The notes under the pieces were generated by a model that was not told where the DNA came from, did not search any database, and saw only the letters and a program-made list of their open reading frames with translations. The translations under genes and the position numbers were made by a program. This document shows positions 24,026 through 35,047 of a stretch of 64,000 bases of DNA, in pieces; position 1 is the stretch's first letter; every line of letters starts with the position of its first letter. Source of the DNA: Zantedeschia hybrid cultivar (taxonomy: Eukaryota > Streptophyta > Magnoliopsida > Alismatales > Araceae); contig JARZZO010000003.1 of assembly GCA_030544215.1 (NCBI GenBank), positions 49,830,045 to 49,894,044 of the forward strand, read 5' to 3'.

Positions 24026-24280
24026 ATGAACCAACGAAGGGCTCAGGAAATAGTTTCTAGAGTCTCTAAAATGGAGCACCTTAGGAGAATGAAGCCTCAT
24101 TTTAAGAGGGAGAGCCAATCTGCCATTACTGAGAATTGGCTAAGAGAGACAGAGAAGATCTTTAAAGCCATCAACTGCCCCAAAGAAGATAAGATGAATA
24201 TGGCTACTTTCATGCTTTAAGAGCAGGCTAATGTTTGGTGAAAAGCATTTTTGCAATTTACTTTTACTGACTAAGAAGGT
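24026..24280 (+). pseudogene. Ty3/gypsy gag fragment
   Basis: The frame reads RRMKPHFKRESQSAITENWLRETEKIFKAINCPKEDKMNMATFML, then stop-EQANVW, then KAFLQFTFTD. This is the retrotransposon gag block of plant gypsy elements (F-x-G-x-x-D, WL-x-x-x-EKIF, C-x-E-x-x-K, A-x-x-WW). It is cut off at about 24280 by unrelated sequence. Confidence 0.8.
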
Positions 24281-24708
24281 GATGTTGGATTTAGATCTAT
24301 GGTCTACACCCTAGAGGGGGCTGAATAGGGTGATAAAAATTTCTTCGTGAAACCCTTGACTATTTGGTGTACTTAAAACTGAATCGTGCAATAAAGATAA
24401 TGCGATAACAATACAAGCACAATCACACAAGAGACATAACATTTATAGTGGTTTTGTCCACCAAATGGTGACCTACGTCCACTCCTCAACTTCGTTGGAC
24501 TTTTCTGCTAGAAAATATTCTAGTATACCGCTAGTAGATACGGTCTTAATAAACCACTCCCACTAGAGATCAAGCTTCTAGTAAGCTTCCCCCAGATATA
24601 ATCCCTCTAGTAAAGCCTACCTCTAACCCTCTCAAGAGTTGGCCCTCTTCCACAAGGAAGACACACAACCTCCACCCTTCGCAAAAGATGGGCCTCTTCC
24701 AAAATGAA
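24281..24708. other. unassigned repeat-like sequence
   Basis: It includes CTACACCCTAGAGGGGGCTGAATAGGGTG, a phrase typical of plant LTR repeats, and the paired lines CTCTCAAGAGTTGGCCCTCTTCCACAA / CTTCGCAAAAGATGGGCCTCTTCCAAAA. No borders could be drawn. Confidence 0.35.
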
Positions 24709-25575
24709 TAGGGTTCTCAATAAATCAGTGTCTACCACCCCATATGAGATATGGAAGGGTAGGAAGCTTGACTTTAAATATGTTAAAGTCTGAGAGTGCC
24801 ATGACCATATGAAACGACATGATCCAAATAAACTGGAATCTAGAACTAAAAGGTACAAGTTTGTGAGATACCTAAAAGAGACTTTTAGATACTACTTTTA
24901 TCATCCTGATAAATAAAAGGTGTTTGTCGCCAAGAGAATTGTCTTCCTAGAAGAGGAATACATGCTTGAAGAGGACAGTGGGAGTTAAGTAGATCTAGAA
25001 AAAGTTCTAGATTCACACGCCTTATCAGGCCCATAATATGAATCTTCATCTCCGAAACTTGTTCGGAAACACACACATGAACCGCGTTAGGTCTAAAAGG
25101 GTACTTAGACAACCTGAAAGATATATGGTACATATTGATGAAGGTTTGTCTAGTGTATCATTCAATTAGGATGATGATGTTAAGACCTACAAAGAGGCTA
25201 TTAAGAGCCCAGAAGCCGAAAAATGGCGAGAAGCCATGAATTCTTTAGATACAGTCCATGTACACCAACCAAGTTTGAAACTTGGAGAACTTGTCGGAAT
25301 GTATTGTACCTATTGGCTGTAAGTAGATCCTTAAAAGAAAGATCAGTGCAGATGGACAAATCGACATTTATAATTTGTAGCGAAGAGACATTGTCAAAGA
25401 TAAGAAATCAACTACGACAAAACTTTCTCATCAATTGCCATAATAAAGCCGATCAGCAGAATTCTTCTCTCCATAACTGTACATTATTTATGGCTATGAA
25501 ATCTGACAAATGGATGTGAAAATTGCCTTTATCAATGAAAATCTTGAGGAAGAAGTGTATATGATACAACAAAAT
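24709..25575 (+). pseudogene. copia pol fragment: integrase C-terminus to start of RT
   Basis: It reads STTPYEIWKGRKLDFKYVK, then RYYFYHPDK, VFVAKRIVFLEEEYMLEEDSGS, KRVLRQPERYMVHIDEG, TYKEAIKSPEAEKWREAMNS and finally MDVKTAF-like sequence with NLEEEVYMIQQNK. It is collinear with 800-1660 of the first copia copy. Stops and frameshifts are frequent. It ends abruptly in the RT at about 25575, where leader sequence of the same family begins. Confidence 0.85.
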
Positions 25576-26740
25576 AAACCCTTATTGAATGTTAATTTCA
25601 TGAGTATGATTGATTAAAAGTTAATTTGGTGGTCATAGACAAACATTTAATATTCATGTCATGTAATAGTATGAATGTGGATATGGATGTGTACGATTTG
25701 GATTTATTGGTTAATAATTTGATTATTGTTGAAGCATGTGTGCCTTCCTCTCTCTCTCTTTACACTCTGATGTATTTCTACCTCTCTCCAATAATGAACT
25801 CGCCATAAATAGTACATATATTTTTGGATATTAGACCGATTGTTATATGTTTGAAATTGAACTTGATGGTCAAAGACGAGAGAGGACGATCCACAACAAC
25901 AACTAGGAGGACTCCATATAATGTGATCACCTGACCATGTGTTTGCTGAATTTCATATAATTTAATTAATTGGTGATAAATTGTATGGCTACAGTTTGAC
26001 CATCGTGCTATATACTAATGAAATGTATGTCAAATACATGTTATTTTTACTTTGATTAGGAATTAAAAGTACTAATCTAGATATAGTAAATATGCAAATA
26101 TATTCCATATATTTATTTACTACCACCTAGGATAAGACAAATATAAAATTCTAATCAAATCCCTCCTAAATTAAAAGTTAAGTAGTAATGCGAGAATTGA
26201 GAATATACCACGTGGCCCTCCATCGTTATAATTTTAGGATTCATATCGGATAGATTTATTGTGCTATTCACAAAACCTGTCAAATCTAAGGACAAACTAA
26301 AACAATGGTATAACGATACCTTAAACATGGTAGAAGAACTGTATAGTCTTGTTGTGCCATTCACAAGGGTTGCATCCAAATCTATGCGCATTAAATAATA
26401 ATAGTATAGCTTAACTGGACTCTAATAGTTTGTTGTGCTATCCACAAGGCTATTAAAGTCTGGAGGCTGAAGTATGATCAAATATTGCAAGGAGTTACAA
26501 GTGTCAAGAGTTGACTGCTCTCTGATCATGATGTGATTTGTTGTGTTGCCACAAGACCGCATACATGAGTCAGTGAGATTATAATCCCCACTAGGAGACC
26601 GCTGAAGTTCCTCGTTCTGTATATCTAAGGGTTACATAGTTCGACGAAAATTAGTAGAAGTTAATCACGATAAAAGACCTTATCTTTATTTAATTATTTA
26701 GAACATCTGCTTCTTAATTTATGTTTCCTTTGTAGGCAAA
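25576..26740 (+). mobile_element. copia 5' leader (untranslated region before gag)
   Basis: It matches the leader of the 54704 element: the GTATTTCTACCTCCCTCC-type block (25770 versus 57667), GAGAATATACCACGTGGCCCTCCAT (26199 versus 62259), and the GACGAAAATTAGTAGAAGTTAA block before gag. It also holds four imperfect GTTGTGCYATYCACAAGG repeats between 26262 and 26556. It follows pol rather than LTR and PBS, so the order is rearranged. Confidence 0.75.
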
Positions 26741-27588
26741 ATGTCGTCAAACAACCCACTCTGTAGCGCATTGGATGTTAACAAGCTGATTGGCTCAAAC
26801 TATTTGGATGGTTGTGAAACTTGAGATTGTCCTCAGGTCTAAGCAAATTGCATGTCCTTGAGGATCAAGCACCCCCTAAACCACCGCTTGATGGACCTAG
26901 AAGGGAATGATCACATATGAAAAGTGGAAGGAGGATTCCACTCTAACCCAATACTACATGTTAGCTTCAATGAGCAATAAGTTCTAGAGGTAACATGAGA
27001 AGATGGATGTCAAATCTATCATGTTCCATCTAAAGGAACTGTTTGAGAAGTAGAGCAGGACTAAAAGATATGAGATCTCTACTAACATGTTTAGGACTCA
27101 AAGGACAGAGGGTTCTTCAGTGCAAACTCATATGCTGAAGATGATAGAGTGGACTGAGAGGCTCACTGTGCTTGACATTTTCTTAGACAAAGACCTAACC
27201 ATTAACTCATCCTTAAGTCACTGTCTAATTCATTCTCCCAATTCATTGTTAACTTTAACCTGAACAATATTTAAGTGAGCTTGGTTGAGTTGCTTAACAT
27301 GCTTAAAACTGCCAAAGGCAATCTTTAGAAGGAGAAGCCCACTATCATCATGGTTGGTAAGACGAACAAGAAGAGGAAGGCAATCCAGGCCTTCAGGAAA
27401 GGCAAATGAAACAAGCAGAACAAAGGGAAGCCAGCACAAAAAAAGGACAAGGGCAAGGGAGCAAAGAAAGGTGAATGTTTTTACTGCCATCAAAAGGGAC
27501 ACTAGAAGAGGATTCCAAACAATATGTTGCAAAGAAAGCTAAAGAGAAGTCAAAGAAGAAGCATGTTGAAGCTTCAGATATTTGCATA
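26741..27588 (+). pseudogene. copia gag, decayed, cut by giant solo LTR
   Basis: ATG at 26741 gives MSSNNPLCSALDVNKLIG, parallel to MSHHNPLRGILDVNRLTG of the gag at 62816. Later blocks SFSQFIVNFNLNNI, ELLNMLKTAKGNL, MVGKTNKKRKAIQAFRKGK and GECFYCHQKGH (zinc knuckle) follow the same gag, with many stops and shifts. At 27588 it is cut by an insertion flanked by GCATA. The continuation lies at 31982. Confidence 0.85.
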
Positions 27589-28354
27589 TGTTGAATCCGA
27601 AATTTTCTAAGTTAGGGTTTACTTAGAAAAGAACACATGCACGCATATAAAAAAAAAACTGAAGAAGGATCACGATTTTACATGGCCACTAGGTTTTATA
27701 AAACTTAGATCTATAACAGTGCGTGAAGTGCATTGTATAAATAAAAAGAAGAACAAGAAGGGGGAAGGATTACCTGATATCAGCCCCTCCAAAATCACAA
27801 AAAGAGAGGAGCACCAACAAACAGCCTCCAATGTTGCAAGATGGGCACCAAAGAAGCAAGAAACAAGAGCTTCAATGGCAACCCCTCGATGCTGCGAAAA
27901 TCTCCAGCAGAAGCTACACCAACCTCCAGCAAATCTGCACTAGCAGCCTTCAACAAGCAGCCTCCAACAACACCTCCAGCAGCAACAAGAGGCTCGGCCG
28001 GCAAGAGAGAAAGCCGCAGGGAGGGAGAAAGAGAACCGCATGAAAGAGAGGGAGAGAGAGAGAGCCGCAAGGATTGGGGGAGATAAACAAAAACAAAAAA
28101 TTAGCGGTCTCCCTATGAGAACCGCCGGCCTCATCCTCCTCCCACTCTCCCTCTCCATCTCCATCTCTATCTCCCTCTCATCCTTATCTATCTCTCTCCC
28201 TCTGTGTTTATCCTAACCACCCCCCCTCATCCGTCCCTATCCTCTCTCTCTCTCAACCGCAGGGAAAGAAGACCCCCCACCGGCGCCTAGGTGGCACCGG
28301 TGGGGGGTGCTACCGGTCCTCCAAGCCCCCTACTGGCCAGCCTCCCTCCAAGCC

Positions 28355-28361
28355 TATAAAA
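28355..28361 (+). promoter_or_regulatory. TATA box of the giant LTR
   Basis: TATAAAA in a GC-rich context (AAGCCTATAAAAGGCTCCC), about 770 bases from the LTR start. Transcription would begin about 30 bases downstream. No other TATA in the region stands out so clearly. Confidence 0.5.
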
Positions 28362-28574
28362 GGCTCCCAACGCCAAGAAGAGAGGGTCTTCCGGCTGGCA
28401 GCCTCTTCCAAGCCTCCAAACTCCCTGCCGCAGCCTCCTATGCTCTAGGCCTGCACAAGCAAAGAAAATTAGAAAGAAGAGAAGGATCATAGTTTTTTGA
28501 AGGCTTTGAAATTTCTAATTTTAGGGAAATAAAGTTCTTTTATTATTCATAGATCAATCTTCATGTTAATTATT

Positions 28575-29905
28575 TTTTTAAAATGGTTCTTCCATATCGG
28601 TTGGTTGGTCATCAAATTAAAAATAATTAAAAATCAGAAATTAAAATAATGGTTCTTCCATATCGGTTGGTTGACCATTAAATTAAAAATCAGAAATTAA
28701 AATTACATGGTTCTTCCATATTGGTTGGTTGGCCATCTAAAATTAATTTAAATAAAAAAAGTAGAAAACAATGAATAAAATTATACGGTTCTTCCATATT
28801 GGTTGGTTGGCCATCTAAAATGAACTTAAAATAATAAAACAGAAAATAAGAAATAAAATAATTACATGGTTCTTCCATATTGGTTGGTTGGCCATCTAAA
28901 ATTAATAAGAAAACAGAAAATAATAAATTAAATCATGGTTCTGCCATATTGGTTGGTTGACCATCTAAAATCAATTTAAATAAGAAAACAGAAAATAATA
29001 AATTAAATAATAAGATGGTTCTGTCATATTTGTTGGTTGGCCATCTAAAATTAATTTAAATAGAAAATAGTAAATTAATAAAATAAGATGATTTTTCCAT
29101 ATTGGTTGGTTGGCCATTAAAATATAAAATAAAAAAATAAAATAAAAAAATAAATAAATTAAATTAACGGTTCTTCCATATTAGTTGGTTGGCCATTTAA
29201 AATAAATATAAAAACAGGAAACAAATAAAATGAACATGGTTCTAACATATTGGTTGGCTGGCCATTAAAATATAAAATAAATATAAAAAATAAATAAAAA
29301 ATAAAATAAATGAATGGTTCTTCCATATTCGTTGGTTGGCCATTTAAATATAAAATAAATATAAAAACAAGAAAAAAATAAAATAAGATGGTTCTTCCAT
29401 ATTGGTTGGTTGGCCATTAAAATATAAAATCAATATAAAAAATAGAAAATAAATAAATTAAAAATAATGGTCCTTCCATATTAGTTGGTTGGCCATTCAA
29501 TAAAATAAAATTAAAATAATAAAACAGAAAATAATAAATTAAAAATTATAGTTCTTCCATATTGGTTGGTTGGCCATTCAAAAAATGAATTAAAATAAAA
29601 AAACAGAAAATAATGGTTCTTCCATATTGGATGGTTGGCCATTCAAAAATAACTTAAATAAAAAAATAGAAAATAATAAATTAAAAATAATAGTTCTTCC
29701 ATATTGGTTGGTTGGCTATTCAATAAAATAAAATTAAAATAATAAAACAAAAAATAATAAATTAATAAGATGGTTCTTCCATATTGGTTGGACGGCCATT
29801 CAATAATAAATTAACTTAAAAACAGAAATTAATAAATTAATAAACATGGCTCTTCTATATTGGTTGGTTGACCATATTAATCTAAAAAAAAAGGAGAAGT
29901 TGAAT
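28575..29905 (+). repeat. minisatellite inside giant LTR, about 18 units
   Basis: The conserved core ATGGTTCTTCCATATTGG, then TTGGTTGGCCAT, then an A/T-rich variable stretch. Units start near 28579, 28649, 28708, 28788, 28867, 28935, 29014 and so on to 29846. Period is mostly 70-82 bases. Degenerate single copies continue near 30803, 30945, 31016, 31090, 31321 and 31356. The long minus-strand frame with repeated DGQPTNMEEP is translation of this repeat. Confidence 0.95.
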
Positions 29906-29944
29906 AAATAGAAGTTAAATAATAAACATAGTTTTTCCATAATA

Positions 29945-30940
29945 TTTAGTAGATAAAAAATATATTAATCAATCAGTTAATCAACCAATCAAGTTAATTA
30001 ATTCAACCAATTAAATTAACAAGTTTGTTAACCAATCAATTAAATTAACCAATTAAGTTAATTAATTCAACCAGTCAATTAATTCAACTAATTAAGTTAA
30101 CAAACTTGATAATCTACCAACTAATTCAAACAATTAAATCAACAAATTTGTTAATTAACTAATTAATTTAATCAATTAAATTAATTTGTTAATCAATCAA
30201 TCAATTAATTTAACAAATTTGTTAATCAATCAGTTAACTTAACCAATTAAGTTAATTTGTTCAGTTGTTAATCAACCAATTAATTTAACTTATTTGTTAA
30301 TCAATCAATCAACTAACCAAATTAAGTTGTTAACCAACTAATTAATTTAACTTATTTGTTAACCAATCAATCAACTAATCAAATTAAGTTGTTAATCAAT
30401 CAATTAAATTAAGTTGTTAATCAACCAACCAATTAAATCAATAAAATATGTTAATTAATCAATCAATTAACAAAATCTGTTAATCAATCAATTAACTTAA
30501 CTAATTAAGTTAATTTGTTAACTAATTCAACCAATCAAATCAACAAATTTGTTAATTAATCAATTAATTCAACTAATTAAGTTAAATTATTAATCAATCA
30601 ACCAATTAAATCAACAAATCCGTTAATTGATTGATTAATTTAACCAATTAAGTTGAAATTGTTAACCAAACAACTAATTAAATTAATAAATCTATTAATT
30701 AATCAATTAATTTAACTAATTAAGTTAAATTGTTAATCAATCAACTAATTAAATTAACAAACTTGTTTAATAACCAATCAATTCAACCAATTAAATTTGC
30801 ATGGTCCTTCCATAATGTTTGGTTGACCAAAAATTTGTTATTCAATCATTTAATTTAACAAACTTATTAATTAATCAATTAACTTAACCAATTAAGTTAA
30901 TTTGTTAATTAATCAATAAATTAAATTAACAAATTAAATC
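29945..30940. repeat. A/T-rich cryptic repeat (TTAATCAATCAATTAA words)
   Basis: About 1 kb composed almost only of TTAATYAAYCAATTAA and AATTAAGTTAATTTGTTAA variants. It lies directly after the minisatellite within the giant LTR. No genes. Confidence 0.9.
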
Positions 30941-31981
30941 AACATAGCTCTTCCATATCAGTTGGATAATCAAGATCCTTCTTTTTAAATAAAAAAGGTA
31001 ATAAAAAAATCAAGTTCATTCATACTGGTTGAATGGCCTAAATTTAGTAGTTATATCCTATTGTTGGACTGACCACTTCATTAATGATTCACTCTTATTG
31101 GTAGAGTGACCAAAGGTTATGATTATTGATTCATCCCTATCAATAGGTATAATCAGTGACTTTTATAGTTCTGTCCTAATTGGGGGTCAGACTACGAAGT
31201 CGTGATTATCCTATTTATAGATGGACCAATAAGAAATAATGTTTTATTTATTTTTATCGATGGGGTAACCATTAATTAAAACGGTTATTCCCTACTGACA
31301 GATTAATCATTAAGTTCAAGTTCATTTATACTGGTTAAATGACCTAAAAGAATTCTGATTCCTTCATATTGGTTGAAGGGCCATTAAAGAATATTCCTAA
31401 TTATGTGGCGGTCTTCATGCCTCATCAATTAAGAGTATCCTTTAAGTAGTCTATGTCTTTTCAAAAGATTTCAAATGATAGGACATGCTGCCCAAATAAT
31501 CCTCCATCCTTTTAAAGGATAATTAAAAGATAATTTTAAATAATCTTCCACAAAATACACACTCCTTTGAAAGAACTCAAGTATCCTTTAAGTATCCTCT
31601 AAAGGATATCCAAGGAATCTTTCTCACTAAAAAGAACAAAAAAATGACTTGTATGCCTGTAATTAATCTTGCTTATTCATGATTTCTTCAAGCTTTAATT
31701 GGATGATTAATCAAAGGTTACCAATCTTTGATTGATATAATTAACACTGACCAAGGTCAGTAGAGAGAGGTCAAGAACACGGATCCACAGTTGATCTAGA
31801 AGTCATTCAGACTTTGAGGATTAATCCTAAAAATCTGCTTAAAAGAAAAGAGAACATGTTTTCAAAACTTAAAATTCTCTTTTCAAATCAAGATTTCCAC
31901 AAAGATTTTCAAATCCGACAAAGATTTTTTTTTTTTAATCAAATGATTTTTCAAAATCGAAAATGGGAGTCTCACAGCATA

Positions 31982-32260
31982 ATTGATCTTTGCTTATCTA
32001 TTAGAGATTCTACATAATGGGTATTAGATACTGAATATGCTTCTCATGTCTGCAATAACATGCAGCCATGGTTGGCAGTACCGGCCGATACCGGTATGTA
32101 CTGGCCAGTACGTACTGGTATCGGCCAGCACCGGTACCACACCTGTAAAGGGTATCGGCCGATACTAGGCCGGTACCAGCCGGTACGTACTGGTACTGGT
32201 ATCCACCGATACCGGTACTGCCATCCATGCATGCAGGTGCTAAAAAGATGGAAGCATTCA
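31982..32260 (+). pseudogene. copia gag-to-protease remnant, split by a MITE
   Basis: SIRDST, then WVLDTEYASHVCNN, parallel the protease start WVLDxxCxSHIC of the element at 62816. The active-site D-T-G reads D-T-E. MITE 32067-32229 separates AACATGCAG from GTGCTAAAAAG, which rejoin as in the intact relative (GTGCAGGCACTAACAAG). Confidence 0.75.
32067..32229. mobile_element. hAT-type MITE, 163 bases, TSD CATGCAGC/CATGCAGG
   Basis: The ends are CATGGTTGGCAGTACCGG and, inward from the right, CATGGATGGCAGTACCGG: 17 of 18 identical. The flanks are CATGCAGC (32059-32066) and CATGCAGG (32230-32237). The interior is almost entirely GGTACC, GTACTGG and GGCCGATAC words in both orientations. The termini match the start of the hAT at 51854 (TATGGTTGGCAGTACCG), so that family likely mobilised it. 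Confidence 0.92.
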
Positions 32261-32469
32261 ACTTAGAAACATGTAATATATACTTGGCCATTAAGAATTA
32301 AGAAGGGATTTAATTTTTGAACTTTGAAGCATATAAGTCATGGTACTCTATTCGTCTACATACAACTAAGATATATTATGGCATGAAAAGAAGTTCTAAT
32401 AGTCAGGTATTAAGAACAATATTGTTAAATTTGTGTGTAAATATTCAACATGGTAGCAAGTGAAAATAG

Positions 32470-32625
32470 AACGTCAAAAGACCTGCAAGACAACTACAAT
32501 CCATGGAAATTCCTTAATGGAAGTGATAACATATTACAATGGATTTTGTCTCAGGTTTTCCCAAGACTAAGAAAAGGGATGATATGATTTAGGTGACTAT
32601 GGATAGAGCGACTAAATCAGCTCAT
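32470..32625 (+). pseudogene. Ty3/gypsy integrase fragment
   Basis: The frame reads LQSMEIP, W-K, then HITMDFVSGFPKTKKRDDMI, stop, VTMDRATKSAHF. This is the gypsy integrase core WEHIxMDFVxGLPxT and DAIWVIVDRLTKSAHF, with the first catalytic Asp in MDFV. Stops at 32528-32533 and 32590. Only this scrap was seen. Confidence 0.8.
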
Positions 32626-33460
32626 TTCAATAGAGATAGTAGAATCGAAGGAGTTTCTCACCCACAAAACTGAACAACAATTGAAGAAAGTCAAACAACA
32701 GATTTATGTAATCTATCGAACCCTTCCCTAGCAAAAAATTAAAACCAAGGACTACTACAATTATGAAAAATAGCCATTATACGACAACATCTCAGCAAGG
32801 TTTAGCTTCCCCAAAATCAAAGCTGATGCATTTTCCCCAAATATGTCAGCAAATGCAGTATGGTACAAAAAGAAGCAAATACTGGTGCTTTGTACTTGCA
32901 TGTGCGGTCTGTTACTGGCTGATGAATAGTACCAAGTGACTTGCACCGCAAAAAAAGGCACTAGGCACTGAATCAAAACATTTCAGTAAAAATTCAAGAG
33001 TAATAACAAACACAACTTTTTGAAGGAAGAATGAAACAAGACACATAATGAAATAATTTCAACAGTGACTAAAATCTAAAGGTACCATAATACATAGACC
33101 AACAATAGAAGACATGTTTTTGTATCCTGTTGGCTATGCTAAGAACCATTCTAACAATTGGTAAGAATGTACCACAACTAAAAAGCACAGTTCAAAATGA
33201 TGCATGTTTCTGAAAGTTGAAACCAATAAAAGAACATCCATCCAAGTCATTCAGGTAGAATAAGTAATTGTCTGCCCAGCACAAAAGGATTAACAAGGCT
33301 CAACAAATCACAAGGGAAAAAAAAATATCGATCAAAGGTCACCAAAAGAGGCAATTCTCTGCTGAAGTTCATGCTTAACTAGATAAAGTTTTAGAATGTA
33401 TATCCATTTTCCAATAGACTAACTATATAGTTTCATTCAGACAGAACAGGAAGGAATTAC
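32626..33460. other. unassigned sequence
   Basis: A/T-rich, no open frame over about 71 codons, no motif. It could be intron of a minus-strand gene (see 33461-33516). Confidence 0.35.
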
Positions 33461-33516
33461 CTGGGTCCCCATGGTACAATAGGTTGCTTGTCAGCATATT
33501 TGATATCCTTTGAAAC
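33461..33516 (-). other. candidate 56-base exon of an unknown host gene
   Basis: On the minus strand a pyrimidine-rich TTGTTTCCTCCTATTAG acceptor precedes, and CAG/GTAATT donor follows, a 56-base piece reading VSKDIKYADKQPIVPWGP without stop. The splice borders are good, and the peptide looks protein-like. It is not recognised. No neighbouring exons were found, so this may be chance. Confidence 0.25.
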
Positions 33517-34248
33517 CTAATAGGAGGAAACAAGTTAATATAGGTAGTTAACCAGCCAATATGAAAGATTGAGCAATCAACACTAGAATTAAAAACAAGG
33601 GGAGCCTGTGATGTCAACAAGAAATGAGGAATGCCTTTTTACACGAGAAGAAACATGCCATTTTCTTGGGACATTGATGTCAACAAGAAATGAGAAATGT
33701 TTCTTCCATGCAGTTAAGAAAACCTGATTATTTATTCAATGTACAGCTAACGGACAAGGTGGACGGCTATGATGCTTGCTTGTGGATATGGGAAAGCAAA
33801 GTTTAATAGGTATTGACGACTGAATTCTCAAGATTCATGCAATTTGAGAGAACTCAAGATACGTTGTTTCCAGGCATAGAGATGAATGGCACTCGAAGGA
33901 TAAAAAAATTCAGGACACAACGTCTATTTGGATTTTGAGTTCATTTCTTGAAGAAAGAGGAAACCAAATGACAAAACATAAACGAAATTATGAAAAAAGG
34001 CAATGTGACATTTCCCTGCATTATTTTACAAAGAGGGTTAGGGAAGTTGCCTGCTGATGACAGCCAATTGATAGAAAATTCCAAATGACTCATTAATGCC
34101 TCTAGCTGAAGCAGCATTTGTGGACCCATATATGATAAAAGAAGTCAAATGGCGTTTTTTTATGTGTAAGTTAGGAAGAGGGAACCTCATCATAACAGGT
34201 CCAGACACCAGTCCCCAATAGATTGATCATTTTCTTCAACTCATAACA
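33517..34248. other. unassigned; one short direct repeat
   Basis: GATGTCAACAAGAAATGAG occurs at about 33611 and 33674. Otherwise nothing recognised. Confidence 0.35.
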
Positions 34249-34256
34249 GTAAAAAC

Positions 34257-34709
34257 CAACGAAGGAAAACTCGGGGATCGGACACAGATCAGTCCAGGTC
34301 TGGACCAATCGGATCGGTCGATCCAATCTGATCCCGGCCAATCCCGACCGATCCGGTCCGGTTCCCCCATTTTATTGTAAATAAAGGAAAAAAATAATTA
34401 AAAAATAAAAAAATAAAAAAATGAAAAACAGCCTTAGAATGCCCGAAACTTATCTAGGACGTCAGGTAACGAAATAAGTTGGTGGAGATGGGGGAAGGCC
34501 TTGGGAGGTTTTTATAAGCACCCCAAGGCCCTTCTAGCTGTTGGGAACATTCCCAACAGCTAGCCAATGGCTAGCTGGAGGATTGGCCGATCCCGACCGC
34601 CAATCCGACCGATCTTGGGAAGGGACCGGCAGGTAGGGGCTCGGAATCTGGTCGGTCCGGCGAAAAACTGACCGATCCAATCCGATCCACGCCAATTCTG
34701 CCTTCCTTG
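34257..34709 (-). mobile_element. hAT-type MITE, 453 bases, TSD GTAAAAAC
   Basis: The flanks are GTAAAAAC at 34249-34256 and 34710-34717, identical. The left end is CAACGAAGGAAAACTC and the right, read inward, CAAGGAAGGCAGAATTGG. Read on the minus strand it is a shortened 5' region of the hAT family seen at 14004 and 17998: GGATCGG repeats, GCTAGCCATTGG and AGCTGTTGGGAATGTTCCCAACAGCT hairpin, then the TATA-inverted-repeat module, with the coding part deleted. Confidence 0.93.
34495..34533 (-). promoter_or_regulatory. TATA box in inverted repeat, retained in a MITE
   Basis: On the minus strand AAGGGCCTTGGGG, then TGCTTATAAAAACC, then TCCCAAGGCCTT. This has the best TATA match of the four copies. 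It is kept although the element has no gene to express. Confidence 0.55.
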
Positions 34710-34717
34710 GTAAAAAC

Positions 34718-35039
34718 TGATCAAAGATGGGTCATTAGAGGTAAGGTGCAAACAGAATCAGAGTTTGTGATATCTCAATCAGTTCTGACATGGAAAGTCA
34801 AACTTCTGTGCTCAAGATGGTTCCTCATACATTACTAGGATCAAAAATCATAACATTCCAATATTAAATGAATCAACTAATAAAAATAGAAAGCATTATA
34901 AAATTTTAAATGTAAAATATAATACAGAACAAAAAATTATCAAAATTGAATATTAAATGTTTCTCATTCAATATAAAAAGAAATGAAAGATGAAACTGGA
35001 TACCGAACAAACAGTATCTGATTTGTTCCCCATAGTTGT
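34718..35039. other. unassigned A/T-rich spacer
   Basis: No feature seen between the two TSD-flanked elements. Confidence 0.4.
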
Positions 35040-35047
35040 ATCAGAAA

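Larger units (their letters stand above)
27589..31976 (+). mobile_element. giant solo LTR, 4388 bases, TSD GCATA
   Basis: It begins TGTTGAATCCGAAATT and ends GGGAGTCTCACA, with GCATA at 27584-27588 and 31977-31981. The copia gag to protease sequence on either side rejoins without gap when it is removed, so the borders are secure. No coding region, PBS or polypurine tract and no second LTR are present, which fits a solo LTR. CCTATAAAAGGC at 28353 is a good TATA box. Most of the 3' part is tandem repeat. LTRs this long are known mainly in plant gypsy (Tat/Ogre-like) lineages; that placement is inference. Confidence 0.8.

Noticed and set aside
28690..28878. Minus-strand open frame with repeated DGQPTNMEEP peptide
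   Set aside because: It is translation of the LTR minisatellite; no start context and no other support.
28575..29905. CRISPR-like array of repeats and spacers
   Set aside because: Eukaryotic context, degenerate repeats, A/T-rich non-unique spacers, and the whole lies in an LTR with TSD.
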